Shown: positions 34,140 to 42,870, counted from the first letter of the stretch. The stretch: 64,000 nt of DNA from Rudanella lutea DSM 19387 (GCF_000383955.1 NZ_KB913013.1:2014277-2078276); one strand, 5' to 3'. Program-made: numbers and translations. The notes: generated by a model from the sequence alone, not told the origin.

Positions 34140-34718
34140 ATGCAGAATTTAGATGCAACCCCCATCACAGGGCCTGTCACTGAGGAGCAACGGACCTACG
34201 CACTCGACGCCCTACGCAGCACCGCCGAAGCCCTGCACCAATCGGTAGCGGGCCTGAATGAAGCCCGACTGAACTACAAGCCGGCCGACAACCGCTGGTC
34301 GATTGCCGAAAACCTCGAACACATTGTCCTGGTCGAAGCCGGACTTATGGCCGGTATTCAGAAAGGGATGACTTACCCCGCCAACCCCGACAAACGGGCC
34401 GACGTTCGGCTGATCGACGTGGATGTAATCAAGGCCGTTCGGAGCCGGGCGGTCACGTTTCCGGCCCCCGACCCGTTTGTACCGACCGGGCGTTTTGGCA
34501 ATTCGGCCGGGTCGTTGGCGGCTTTCGATGCCGGGCGGGCCCAAACAATTGCGTTTGTCGAGACGGTGGCCGCCGACCTGCGTCAGCATTACATCCGGCA
34601 CATTGCCCTCGGCTGGCTCGACTGCTATCAGGGCGTGCTTACCATAGCTGCCCACGGCGAGCGGCACCGCAAACAGATTGAAGAAATTAAAGCCAATGCG
34701 GGCTTCCCGGCTTTATGA
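34140..34718 (+). CDS. DinB-family metal-dependent hydrolase/transferase fold protein
   Basis: 192 residues from the ATG at 34140; the upstream in-frame Met lies inside the hairpin element and is rejected. The DinB pattern is seen as LDALRSTAEALHQSV, KPADNRWSIAENLEHIVLVE (first His) and HIALGWLDCYQGVLTIAAHGERHRKQ (shown shortened; later His residues). DinB four-helix bundles bind a divalent metal and act in thiol or detoxification chemistry. The exact role is unknown. Confidence 0.88.
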   Translation: MQNLDATPITGPVTEEQRTYALDALRSTAEALHQSVAGLNEARLNYKPADNRWSIAENLEHIVLVEAGLMAGIQKGMTYPANPDKRADVRLIDVDVIKAVRSRAVTFPAPDPFVPTGRFGNSAGSLAAFDAGRAQTIAFVETVAADLRQHYIRHIALGWLDCYQGVLTIAAHGERHRKQIEEIKANAGFPAL

Positions 34719-34750
34719 CCGAGCCACAATCAAATGTATAATGTACAGTT

Positions 34751-34852
34751 TCAGTACTGGACATTAGATGTTGGACATTAGACGTTAGACCTTCCTACAG
34801 AATGGTAGTAAGTCTAACGTCCAGTGTCTGAAGTCCGAATGTCCAGTACTGA
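34751..34852. repeat. Palindromic intergenic element, copy 2
   Basis: A 102-base imperfect palindrome with ends TCAGTACTGG and CCAGTACTGA. The centre contains CTACAGAATGGTAGTAAGTC, the reverse complement of the centre at 20956-21050. Conservation of centre and ends in opposite orientation shows a dispersed repeat family. Confidence 0.8.
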
Positions 34853-34904
34853 AAATATACAGTGCAAAGTGGACAATTACGCGCTGATAATCAACAGCAT
34901 GAGC

Positions 34905-34938
34905 CATTCTGCATTTTACATTATTCATTGTTCATTCC
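34905..34938. repeat. Single arm of ATGTAAAATGCATAATG family
   Basis: Degenerate CATTTTACATTATTCATTG-type units, related to the right arm at 11628. No facing left arm is present, so it may be a half element just before the truC start. Confidence 0.45.
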
Positions 34939-34942
34939 CTTT

Positions 34943-35653
34943 ATGACCGAGCCATTACCCATTTTGTACCAGACCGAAACGCTCGTTGCGGTCAACAAAC
35001 CGCACGGACTGCTCGTACACCGGTCGCCCATTGCGAGCGATGTGAGCGAGTTTGCCGTGCAGATTCTGCGCGATCAGCTGGGGCAACGCGTGTACCCTGT
35101 TCACCGGCTCGACCGCAAAACGGGCGGGGTGCTTCTGTTTGCCCTGACCGAAGCGATGAACTCAGCCATGCAGGTGCAGTTTGCCGAGGGGCAGGTCGAT
35201 AAAACGTACCTCGCCATTGTACGCGGCTACACGCCCGATACCCAAACGATTGATTACCCCCTCCGGCGCGACGATGACAACGGCCGACCTGGGCCGTTGC
35301 AGGACGCCGTTACGCACCTGCGTACGCTCCGGCGCACCGAGATTCCGCTGGCTCATGGCAAGCACACCACCTCGCGTTACTCGCTCGTTGAGCTAACGCC
35401 CACCACCGGACGGATGCACCAGCTCCGAAAGCACATGGCGCACATCATGCACCCGATCATCGGCGACCGGCCCCACGGCTGCAATAAGCAGAACAAGCTG
35501 TTTTTGGAGCAATTTGGCATGAATACCATGCTGTTACATGCCGGTCGCGTGGCGTTTCGGCACCCCGACACGGGCGAAACCGTTACGATCGAAGCGCCCC
35601 TTCAAACAGAGTTTACCCGGATGCTCCAAACACTATTTGAGGCCACGGCCTGA
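34943..35653 (+). CDS. truC: RluA-family pseudouridine synthase, TruC-like
   Basis: 236 residues from the ATG at 34943. The catalytic motif HRLDRKTGG carries the conserved Asp; YLAIVRG and the GRMHQLRKHMAHIMHPIIGD block follow. The short length without an S4 domain and the overall pattern suggest TruC, which modifies U65 of tRNAs. It might be another RluA member. Confidence 0.85.
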   Translation: MTEPLPILYQTETLVAVNKPHGLLVHRSPIASDVSEFAVQILRDQLGQRVYPVHRLDRKTGGVLLFALTEAMNSAMQVQFAEGQVDKTYLAIVRGYTPDTQTIDYPLRRDDDNGRPGPLQDAVTHLRTLRRTEIPLAHGKHTTSRYSLVELTPTTGRMHQLRKHMAHIMHPIIGDRPHGCNKQNKLFLEQFGMNTMLLHAGRVAFRHPDTGETVTIEAPLQTEFTRMLQTLFEATA

Positions 35654-35763
35654 GCCGTTTTTGGGGTTTCTCAAAATAAACCCTGGCCCGTACAAACCCT
35701 GCTGACATAGGGCTGTCACTCACTGCCGCGACCTTTGTAAGGTAAAACAAACCCCCAAGGATT

Positions 35764-36261
35764 ATGTCGCACGTAGATGCTTTGATGAAGGAAATGCAGC
35801 AGGAAGCCCAGACCACCCGCAAGATGCTGGAGCGGATTCCGAACGATAAGCTGGATTGGCAACCCCACCCGAAAAGTATGACCATGCGGAGTTTGGCCAC
35901 CCACATTGCTGAATTGCCCGCCTGGGTACGACTGGCCGTGCATACCGACGAGCTTGACTTCGAAACGTCGCCCTACCAGCCCGCCACCGTCAATAGCACC
36001 GCCGATTTACTGGCCTTGCACGAAAAATCACTGGCCGAGGGCCTTGCCAGCCTGGAAACCGTGACCGAAGACCAACTCCAGCCTACTTGGACGCTACGTT
36101 CGGGCGATACCATTTTGAGCCAAACTACCAAGGGCGAGATGATTCGGATGTCGTTTTCGCAGATTGTGCACCACCGGGCGCAGTTGGGGGTTAACCTCCG
36201 CCTGCTCGATATTCCGATTCCCGGTAGCTACGGCCCCAGCGCCGACGAGCCGATGTTTTAA
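35764..36261 (+). CDS. DinB-family protein
   Basis: 165 residues: MQQEAQTTRKMLERIPNDKL, SMTMRSLATHIAELPAWV (first His) and RMSFSQIVHHRAQLGVNLR (HH pair) show a DinB metal-binding bundle. A GACCTTTG near 35730 resembles a -7 box. It is a different DinB from the gene at 34140, with low similarity. Probably a stand-alone enzyme of unknown chemistry. Confidence 0.88.
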   Translation: MSHVDALMKEMQQEAQTTRKMLERIPNDKLDWQPHPKSMTMRSLATHIAELPAWVRLAVHTDELDFETSPYQPATVNSTADLLALHEKSLAEGLASLETVTEDQLQPTWTLRSGDTILSQTTKGEMIRMSFSQIVHHRAQLGVNLRLLDIPIPGSYGPSADEPMF

Positions 36262-36282
36262 GCCGCCCATAGTTTCTGGATT

Positions 36283-36321
36283 TTGTGCGGCCGGTCGGAA
36301 TTGCCCCGACCGGCCGCACAA
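36283..36321. terminator. Bidirectional terminator, 16-bp GC stem
   Basis: TTGTGCGGCCGGTCGG (36283-36298) pairs perfectly with 36306-36321 around a 7-base loop, between convergent DinB and amidohydrolase genes. Confidence 0.8.
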
Positions 36322-36359
36322 ACCTGATGATGAACGTGGGGTATGAATTTCTGCCGATA

Positions 36360-37718
36360 CTACCGCTCCAGCTTTTTCAGCTCCTGCTGAATGTAGGTTT
36401 TGGGTAGCCAGTTGGTGCCCATCATCACCCCTTCAATGTTGCGGGTTTGGCCAATGTCGGCCAGGGGGTTACCACTCAGCAAGACCAGATCCGACACAAA
36501 GCCGGTTTTGATCATGCCCGAATCCCTTTTTTTGAGGTATTTGGCCACGTTTACCGTACCCGTACGTAGTGTCTGGTAGGGTGTCAGGCCCGCATCGACC
36601 AGGTATTTCATTTCGTGATGAATCGAGAAGCCGGGTACGTTGAACACCTGCGGGGCATCGGAACCGAGCAACAGCGGCACGTTATTTTTCTGGCATTCGA
36701 GCAGGAGTTGCCGGCGAACCTGAATCAGTTTCTCGGCATTCTCTTTCCGAAAGTTGGGGTCGCTCAGGTATTTGTTTTTAGCGTTGACCCATCCCTGAAT
36801 CTCCTGTGGTTTCATGTATTTCATCTCCGGGGCACTCGTGTACGCCGACGCCGGTAGCGGAGACTGCCACCGCTCAGCCAGGGCCTGCGTAGGCACCACA
36901 TGAATCTGCCGGTCGCTCAGGGCTTTGATGAGCTTCGGAATCAGGCGCGGATCGGCGCGGTGGGCAATCCAGGCTCCAAACAGGCCGGTTTCGGGTTCAG
37001 CGAGGGTATCGCTGCCGGGCGTGATGGCCTCAATAAACCCGTCGAGATGGTCGATAGAAGAATAGTCGGCTTCGATGGCCCGCCATACGCCCACATTGAA
37101 CGACACATGCCCCACAAACGGAATCCCGACCTCTTTGGCCGTGCGGGCAATGGCCGGAAACGTTTCTTTTGTCAGGCCGGGGTGTAGCTTCAGAAAATCA
37201 TACCCGGCGGCTTTTTGCTCGCGTACCATCTCGGCCCCACGGGCGGCCGTTTTGACCGACTGCCCATTGAACGAGGGCCCCGTTGCGTAAAAATGAGGAC
37301 CCAGAATTTCGCCCGCGTTGATCTTGCTCCGGAGTTCGAGGTGTCGCGAGTGCCCCAGCATCCCGCGAATGGTGGTAATACCGTTGGCAAGGTAGAGCGT
37401 GAGCACTTCTTTCATCGGCTCAATATCATCGATAGGCGGTACGTGCGCGTGCATTTCGGCCCAACCGGGCATGAGGTATTTGCCTTTTCCGTCGACGACG
37501 AGGGCATCTTTGGCAAACCGAACGCTACCTTCACGGCCCAGCGCCGTAATGCGTCCATTGCGCACAACCACTGTCTGGTTTTCGAGTACGCGCTCGGCAT
37601 CCATCGGAATCACATTAACCGACCGAAACACCACCTCCCGGTCCCAGTTGCTCACCAGACCCTGCGCCCGTACCGACACGGCGAGCAGTATCAGCACCAT
37701 ACATATTAGGCTTCGCAT
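36360..37718 (-). CDS. Secreted amidohydrolase (imidazolonepropionase-like)
   Basis: 452 residues with a signal peptide (MRSLICMVLILLAVSVRAQ). The metal motif EMHAHVPP, then LKLHPGL (usual Lys/His region), VGHVSF and the late LLGSDAPQVFNVPG (Asp) fit the amidohydrolase superfamily. The conserved C-terminal GSVSDLVLL-type end is VSDLVLLSGNPLADI. It hydrolyses an unknown amide or cyclic substrate in the periplasm. Confidence 0.92.
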   Translation of the reverse strand: MRSLICMVLILLAVSVRAQGLVSNWDREVVFRSVNVIPMDAERVLENQTVVVRNGRITALGREGSVRFAKDALVVDGKGKYLMPGWAEMHAHVPPIDDIEPMKEVLTLYLANGITTIRGMLGHSRHLELRSKINAGEILGPHFYATGPSFNGQSVKTAARGAEMVREQKAAGYDFLKLHPGLTKETFPAIARTAKEVGIPFVGHVSFNVGVWRAIEADYSSIDHLDGFIEAITPGSDTLAEPETGLFGAWIAHRADPRLIPKLIKALSDRQIHVVPTQALAERWQSPLPASAYTSAPEMKYMKPQEIQGWVNAKNKYLSDPNFRKENAEKLIQVRRQLLLECQKNNVPLLLGSDAPQVFNVPGFSIHHEMKYLVDAGLTPYQTLRTGTVNVAKYLKKRDSGMIKTGFVSDLVLLSGNPLADIGQTRNIEGVMMGTNWLPKTYIQQELKKLER

Positions 37719-38087
37719 ACGCTGTTTGATGTTATTCGTTTGACGATTTCAGGTTGGTGCCTACACAGTTATCAAGCTCCCAACGGGTACCAAGTCTGTA
37801 AGCCGCCTGACACGGGCATCTACTAAACGCCCCCCTTCATGAGTGGTGTCAGCGCTAATCTGTTCAGGCTGTTCGGTAGGTTATGTCAGCCCATACAGCC
37901 ACGCACAACACCTACTTACATCCTACATAGTATTGCGTTTTATACAATTTGTTTAAACAGGAATAAACACTTTACTTTATCAAAAATAGTAATGCGTTGG
38001 CAAGTAATCCTACGCACAAGTAAATCATATTTACTTAAGAGATACAATTTTACCTCAAAATGCTCCGATTAGATAAGAAATAATCTC

Positions 38088-38102
38088 GATTAGGGCCTAA
38101 TC
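38088..38102. promoter_or_regulatory. Operator-like palindrome before the degenerate sigma gene
   Basis: GATTAGG-G-CCTAATC, perfect 7-base arms, lies about 45 bases upstream of the -7 box. It could bind a dimeric regulator. Confidence 0.4.
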
Positions 38103-38146
38103 AGGCCAGATTCGAGCCAAATTGACTTATCAAACTGTTTCCGTAG

Positions 38147-38154
38147 TACCTTTG
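38147..38154 (+). promoter_or_regulatory. Promoter -7 box TACCTTTG for the sigma/anti-sigma pair
   Basis: TACCTTTG is an exact match. TTGAC at 38122 lies 22 bases upstream, slightly long for a -33 box. The resulting leader would be about 150 bases. Confidence 0.5.
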
Positions 38155-38202
38155 CGCACCCTACCCAAGAAAAGATTACCCGGTTAGATCACAAAGGCAG
38201 CA

Positions 38203-38239
38203 AGGAATCGGGCAAGCCATATTTGTATGGCTTAATTCC
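38203..38239 (+). other. Leader hairpin
   Basis: AAGCCATA-TTTG-TATGGCTT (38214-38233) with flanking GGAAT (38203) and ATTCC (38235) able to extend the stem across a bulge. It lies in the predicted leader, 75 bases before the ATG. Confidence 0.4.
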
Positions 38240-38312
38240 CCAACATTCGGTCTGAACTCAGGTTCTACCACTAATCGACATTTGTAAGCGTTTCAGAATA
38301 ACCAATCGCAGT

Positions 38313-38750
38313 ATGAATGAATGGGAAAGAGCAACACCATCGGTGATCACTAAACCTACCGAACAGCTTGCGCTTTATGATCGCTACGGTTCAATAGCTT
38401 ACGGCGTTATTCTCCAGATATTACCCCAGGCCGCACAGGCACAGGAGGTAATGATCGAGTTGTTTACATCGACCGACTTACTGAAGGCACCAAATCCGAC
38501 CGGAAACATGGCCCTTACCATTATTCGGTTGGCACGGACCAAAGCGCTTGAAGCCAAGGCCCGTCTGGGCGCACCGCTTCTACAGTCGATTGACCCCAAT
38601 GCAGCGAAAGCGAACTTACCCGAGACCGTATTCGACCTTTCGTTTCGGCAAGGGTACTCTATCGAGGCCATTGCCGAGAAGTTACAGCTCACCAAGGCTG
38701 AGGTTCTCAAGGCTATTCACGACTACTCCATCGCGTTCCGTCAGGCTTAA
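38313..38750 (+). CDS. Shortened, degenerate ECF sigma-like protein
   Basis: 145 residues. The N-terminus has LALYDRYGSIAYGVILQILP, clearly related to the region 2.1 start of Cytophagales ECF factors (LYDRYAAALYG type), and the C-terminus keeps a region 4-like HTH (FRQGYSIEAIAEKLQLTKAEVLKAI). Regions 2.3-2.4, which melt and read the -10 element, are reduced to a short linker. It may be a non-initiating decoy or regulator, or a reduced sigma. The next gene encodes an anti-sigma-like membrane protein, supporting a sigma origin. Confidence 0.7.
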   Translation: MNEWERATPSVITKPTEQLALYDRYGSIAYGVILQILPQAAQAQEVMIELFTSTDLLKAPNPTGNMALTIIRLARTKALEAKARLGAPLLQSIDPNAAKANLPETVFDLSFRQGYSIEAIAEKLQLTKAEVLKAIHDYSIAFRQA

Positions 38751-38764
38751 CTGTATTCACAACA

Positions 38765-39265
38765 TTGAAAACGAGCGAATATCAAACGAGTGGCATTCTG
38801 GAAGCTTACCTGCTGGATCTGGTTTCGGAAACTGACCGGCGGGATGTTGAGCAAATGATCAGTACCCACCCCGACCTGCAACAGTACATGGTTCAACTGT
38901 CGGGGCAATTGGCGGCTCAGTTTGGGCAGGGCCTAGTGCCTCCTCCGCCGAGCCTCCGGGAGCAGATCGCCCTCCGCACTGAGCCGCAGACCGTAAAACC
39001 GTACGAGGGGCCGTACGAACGGCGCGAGAGCAAACGCACAAACGGTACCGACGCTAACAAATCGGATTACGTGGATGTGCAGGTGAGCAACACCCACATT
39101 CAGGTGCACAAATACTGGCGGGCGGCCTTTATCGCCGTGTTTATCCTATCGAAAATCTTTCTGGTTTTTGGTCTCTACTACTATTTCAAGGCACAATCAC
39201 AAGCCGAAGAAATCCAGCGGCTCAACCAGCAGATGCAACAAACGCCCATAACGGCCCCGCGCTAA
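38765..39265 (+). CDS. Anti-sigma factor-like membrane protein
   Basis: 166 residues starting at a TTG, 14 bases after the sigma-like gene. The start TSGILEAYLLDLVSETDRRD matches the zinc-less anti-sigma N-terminus of Bacteroidota (SGILEQYVLGL type). A membrane helix occupies ~119-139 (AAFIAVFILSKIFLVFGLYY), and a short coiled C-terminus follows. The usual large periplasmic domain is absent. It probably binds the preceding protein. Confidence 0.7.
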   Translation: MKTSEYQTSGILEAYLLDLVSETDRRDVEQMISTHPDLQQYMVQLSGQLAAQFGQGLVPPPPSLREQIALRTEPQTVKPYEGPYERRESKRTNGTDANKSDYVDVQVSNTHIQVHKYWRAAFIAVFILSKIFLVFGLYYYFKAQSQAEEIQRLNQQMQQTPITAPR

Positions 39266-39326
39266 TCAACTGATTAAGAGCACTTATCATCTTTTACTGA
39301 GTTCCATTAAACACGCGAACGCATAC

Positions 39327-39373
39327 ATTAAACGCCAACGGAGCGGCTTATGGCCGCTCCGTTGGCGTTTAAT
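39327..39373 (+). terminator. 21-bp stem terminator after the sigma/anti-sigma pair
   Basis: ATTAAACGCCAACGGAGCGGC pairs perfectly with 39353-39373 around TTATG. It closes the two-gene transcript before the DUF3820 gene. Confidence 0.8.
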
Positions 39374-39422
39374 TGCCTCTGATTCGGGAACCCAACCGAT
39401 CCGCTTTCCCTTTCCCGTCTGT

Positions 39423-39662
39423 ATGACACCCGACAATACTGCCCCCGGCGACCCAAACATTTTGCTGGAGTTACTGCATTACCAGATGCCTTTTGGTAAA
39501 TACAAGGGCCGGCGACTGCGTGAGTTGCCGGTGACTTATCTGGAGTGGTTTGCCCAAAAAGGGTTTCCGCCCGGCAAACTCGGTATGCTCCTGCAAACGC
39601 TCTACGAGATCCGGCTTAACGGCCTCGACTACCTCCTCGACGAGCTACAAAAAAGACGGTAA
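39423..39662 (+). CDS. DUF3820 family protein
   Basis: 79 residues with MPFGKYKGRRLRELPVTYLEWF and GKLGMLLQTLYEIRLNGL, the two blocks of DUF3820. The fold resembles a small nucleic-acid associated module but its function is not established. A terminator hairpin overlaps the stop codon. Confidence 0.9.
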   Translation: MTPDNTAPGDPNILLELLHYQMPFGKYKGRRLRELPVTYLEWFAQKGFPPGKLGMLLQTLYEIRLNGLDYLLDELQKRR

Positions 39663-39681
39663 GCCCAGTGGGCTTACCGTC
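39655..39681 (-). terminator. Terminator for the DUF6600 gene
   Basis: GACGGTAAGCCC pairs with GGGCTTACCGTC around AGT; on the minus strand it is followed by six T residues (39654-39649). It terminates the minus-strand gene ending at 39714 and overlaps the DUF3820 stop codon. Confidence 0.8.
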
Positions 39682-39713
39682 TAGCACTTGGTTTCACTAA
39701 ATAATCAGGTTGT

Positions 39714-41201
39714 TTATCGTGGACCGCGCGAGCCGCCCCGGTTTCCAGCGCCTTCGGCCGGTGTGGGCTGGGTGGGCTCCCCACCCCGGTTACGCTGCTC
39801 AAAGCCACCCATCCGCTGCGGCTGTTCGCCGGTAGCGGTGCGGTCGGCCTCGGATTGCCCATTTCCGGGGGTAGGGCGGTTGTACTCAGGACGGGGCGAC
39901 TCCGGCCGATTGTATTCCGGGCGGGCCGGGGCAGGTTGGCCGGCGTCGGGACGGTTATAGCCGGGGGCGTCATAACGGGGCCGATTCTCAGGCGCACCTC
40001 CCCCACCCGGCTGGCTGTTACGCCAGTTGTCGCGGTTCCGGTTGTCGTCGCGCCGGGGGTTAGCCTCGCCGGTTTGCGGTTGCGGGGCTGGTTCTGGGCG
40101 TTGTGCCCGCTCCCAGGCCCGTTGGGGCGACTCAACCCGATCAATTTTATCAGGCACCGGATTGTTTACCGGTGGTTCATAGCGATTTCGATTCTGACCG
40201 CCCGGCGTAGTATCGCCCCGGGGGCCATACTGCCGGTTCTCGTAGTTAGGCCGATTGTATTCGGGTCGGTTGTCGCGGGGATTGGGCGTGTACGTGCCGC
40301 GTGAGTACTCCCGACGGTTGTCGTTCCGGTTTCCATCAGCGCGCCAGTTGCGGTTGCGGTCCATGTCGGGCCGGTACATACCTAACGAGTTCTGACGGAT
40401 CACATCGCGGCCGGGCCGACCACCGTGCTCAAGCCGGTACACGGGTACACTCCGGCGGGTTACGTACTCGATTTCTTCCCGACGGGGCCCGTAGTTATAC
40501 GAGCGGTTGTTCACCCGGTACACGTTGTTGATGATAGTTGTGCTTTGGTACACATTGACCACGCGGGGCCGGGGTACACAGTAGCTGTACAACCGCGGAC
40601 TGGTAATGTACATTTGGGGAACAAACGTCCACCAGCTTGGCGGAATGTTAACATTCACGTTGATATTGAGACCGGGGCCCAGCGGAGCCCAGCCGTAATA
40701 GCCGCCACCCGAACGCCAGCTAACCCAGGCCGGTGCCCATTCGTAGCCCGGTACCCACGCCCACCGGTTATACCGATCAAGAAACCAGCGGCCATAATGA
40801 AACGGAGCCCACCCCCAGGCGTAGTTAGACACCCAAGTGTTGCCGTACTCGGTCATGACCCAATAGCCATTACTGACGTAGGGCTGAAAACCCCGGTCGA
40901 CGTCGGGAATCCAGACGGTGCCGTACTCCGGCGTATTAACCCACTGGCCGTAAGGAGCCAGGTCATCGTAAAAGCCATCGTTCGGGCCGTAAGGGTCGTC
41001 GTATGGCCGGTTGTAGTACCCTGGCTGGTCGTAGTCGGGCCGGCCGTAACCGGGTTGACCGTATCCCGGCCGACCATACCCCGGTTGGCCGTACCCCGGT
41101 TGGGCAAAAGCGGTGGCGGCTCCCACCAGGTTGAGCGCAACGCCAACCAACGTTATCCAGAATGTGCCTGCTCGTTTCATTACCTTGTTGTTGTGGGACA
41201 T
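39714..41201 (-). CDS. DUF6600-like secreted protein with PGYG and PEYNRP repeats
   Basis: 495 residues with a signal peptide (FWITLVGVALNLVGAATAFAQ, shown from F). Residues ~34-70 are PGYGQ/PGYGR repeats. Residues ~80-190 form the DUF6600 core: LAPYGQWVNTPEYGTVWIP, WGWAPFHYGRW and WVPGYEWAPAWVSWR. The remainder (~260-495) is a disordered Arg/Asn/Pro/Gln-rich tail with PEYNRP repeats. A Met at 41180 is an alternative start. It is probably a cell-envelope protein; function unknown. Confidence 0.85.
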   Translation of the reverse strand: MSHNNKVMKRAGTFWITLVGVALNLVGAATAFAQPGYGQPGYGRPGYGQPGYGRPDYDQPGYYNRPYDDPYGPNDGFYDDLAPYGQWVNTPEYGTVWIPDVDRGFQPYVSNGYWVMTEYGNTWVSNYAWGWAPFHYGRWFLDRYNRWAWVPGYEWAPAWVSWRSGGGYYGWAPLGPGLNINVNVNIPPSWWTFVPQMYITSPRLYSYCVPRPRVVNVYQSTTIINNVYRVNNRSYNYGPRREEIEYVTRRSVPVYRLEHGGRPGRDVIRQNSLGMYRPDMDRNRNWRADGNRNDNRREYSRGTYTPNPRDNRPEYNRPNYENRQYGPRGDTTPGGQNRNRYEPPVNNPVPDKIDRVESPQRAWERAQRPEPAPQPQTGEANPRRDDNRNRDNWRNSQPGGGGAPENRPRYDAPGYNRPDAGQPAPARPEYNRPESPRPEYNRPTPGNGQSEADRTATGEQPQRMGGFEQRNRGGEPTQPTPAEGAGNRGGSRGPR

Positions 41202-41289
41202 TTACTGATTAGAGTGATAGCCGGGGCAAACGTTTAATCCGCTGATAAAAAATAAGATACTGCCGCTACGAGCCGGGATTGACCACCCA

Positions 41290-41337
41290 AAAAAAGCACT
41301 GGGCTGTAGTCTGACGACCACAGCCCAGTGCTTTTTT
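41290..41337 (-). terminator. 18-bp stem terminator after the Gfo/Idh gene
   Basis: AAAAAAGCACTGGGCTGT (41290-41307) pairs with 41320-41337 around 12 bases. On the minus strand the stem is followed by a T-rich run. Confidence 0.85.
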
Positions 41338-41352
41338 CAAACCAGACGTATA

Positions 41353-42801
41353 TTACACAGGGTTACCGATCTTCATCCGGACGGGATCCCAGGTAACGAT
41401 TTTCTTCTGGAAGTAGCTGATGTTGCCGCACTGCGTGGGGCCGCACGCCCGAAGACCAAACGTGGCATCTTCGATGTTGGGCTTATTGCTGCGAATCGAG
41501 TCGAAGAAGTTCACGAAGTGCTCGTACCGGTCGCCTTTATAGTCTTTGGGCACCATGTATTTAAACTCTTTCGGGCCTTCCATTTCGGGGCGGTTGGGGT
41601 ACATTTTGTTGTACTCCGCCACAAATAGCTCCTTCTGATCTTTCGGGAAGTTGTCGACCGACATACCCGGTGCTTTCGGGAATTTGTTTTTGCGCACGGT
41701 CAGGCTATCCCAACCAATAGAGAGGTCGCCTTCGGTACCTACCAAACGCACCAGATAGTTACCGCCACCGCCATCCACAAAGTTAGAGCGCGTAGTCAGG
41801 TTAAACTCCGGATGTTCGGCTGTTTTGGGGTAATCGTAGATACTCAGCTGAATATCAGGCACATCGCGGCCGTCTTTCCAGTAGCGTGTACCTCCGCTTG
41901 AGTACACTCGCGTGGGCCCGAGCGACCCCGTAATGGTGTGCAGGGTTGTGAGCAGGTGCACGTACAGATCACCCGCGATACCCGTGCCGTAGTCCTGATA
42001 GTTACGCCACCGGAAAAACCGGAGCGGGTCCCACGGGCGCTTGGGCGCACTGCCGAGGTAGGTATCCCAATCGACTGTCTGGGGCGATGCATCGGGCGGA
42101 ATAGAGTACTGCCATGCGCCGAGGGCACTATGACGGTCGTACTGAGCCTCCACAAAAACCAACTCGCCGATATCGCCGGCCTTCAGAAGCTCCTTTGCTT
42201 TTGAGACGATGATAGACGAGGCAAACTGGCTACCGACCTGGAAGATCTTGCCCGTTTCTTTCGCTACTTTAATCAGGGTATGGCCGTCCTCCACCTTTTG
42301 CACCATCGGCTTCTCACAGTACACGTGCTTGCCTTTGCGCATGGCGTCGGTCGATATTTTCTCGTGCCAGTGATCGGTAGTGGCGTTGATGACCACATCG
42401 ATGTCTGAGCGGTCGATCAGCTCGCGGTAGTCGCGGGTGGTGGTCAGGCCAGTGCCCCAAAGCTCCTTGGCCCGGCGCAACCGACCATCGTACAGGTCGC
42501 AGGCGGCTACCATCTCTATCCCGTCGACCATGAGGGCCGTTTGGGTATCGCCAATGCCCATACCACCCGTTCCGATGAGGGCGAGTCGCATTTTGCTATT
42601 GGCCGCCGTACTGGCGTGGTTTTTCACCAGATTCAGGTACTGCGTAGTAGGTGCCCCGGCTGCATTGGCGCCGGTGAGCGCTGCAGGTACGGCAGCAGCT
42701 CCTACACCGAGGGTTTTCAGAAACGAACGGCGGGTAGCTTCGCCACGGGCATTCGTGGATAGGTTGTTCGGATTGGTCGACTGCTTATCGCTGTTTTCCA
42801 T
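41353..42801 (-). CDS. Tat-exported Gfo/Idh/MocA family oxidoreductase
   Basis: The ATG at 42801 gives 482 residues; an upstream TTG is less likely. Tat signal EATRRSFLKTLGVGAA (RR at 24-25) is followed by a Rossmann fold (LALIGTGGMGIGDTQ), the EKP motif in CEKPMVQK and the C-terminal substrate domain. These enzymes use tightly bound NAD(P) to oxidise or rearrange sugars, here in the periplasm. The exact glycan is unknown; a related cytoplasmic-type gene is at 52571. Confidence 0.92.
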   Translation of the reverse strand: MENSDKQSTNPNNLSTNARGEATRRSFLKTLGVGAAAVPAALTGANAAGAPTTQYLNLVKNHASTAANSKMRLALIGTGGMGIGDTQTALMVDGIEMVAACDLYDGRLRRAKELWGTGLTTTRDYRELIDRSDIDVVINATTDHWHEKISTDAMRKGKHVYCEKPMVQKVEDGHTLIKVAKETGKIFQVGSQFASSIIVSKAKELLKAGDIGELVFVEAQYDRHSALGAWQYSIPPDASPQTVDWDTYLGSAPKRPWDPLRFFRWRNYQDYGTGIAGDLYVHLLTTLHTITGSLGPTRVYSSGGTRYWKDGRDVPDIQLSIYDYPKTAEHPEFNLTTRSNFVDGGGGNYLVRLVGTEGDLSIGWDSLTVRKNKFPKAPGMSVDNFPKDQKELFVAEYNKMYPNRPEMEGPKEFKYMVPKDYKGDRYEHFVNFFDSIRSNKPNIEDATFGLRACGPTQCGNISYFQKKIVTWDPVRMKIGNPV

Positions 42802-42862
42802 CAGTTGACTTGGTTTTTTCAATAAGATAAAGGCGGGGTTGTTCAGAAACTCACCACTTTTT

Positions 42863-42870
42863 CAAAGATA
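42863..42870 (-). promoter_or_regulatory. Promoter -7 box for the Gfo/Idh gene (TATCTTTG)
   Basis: The minus strand reads TATCTTTG, an exact match, 61 bases before the ATG. No convincing -33 element. Confidence 0.5.

Larger units (their letters stand above)
37719..38312. other. 594-base AT-rich intergenic region with promoter and leader structures
   Basis: No convincing gene is present. The region is more AT-rich than the coding DNA. It contains GATTAGG-G-CCTAATC (38088-38102), a palindrome just upstream of the TACCTTTG box at 38147-38154, and a leader hairpin at 38203-38239. The remainder (37719-38087) shows no recognisable element. Confidence 0.6.

Noticed and set aside
37839-38072. 77-residue plus-strand frame in the AT-rich gap
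   Set aside because: No family resemblance, unusual composition (many Lys, Thr, Ile) and no ribosome site; likely chance.
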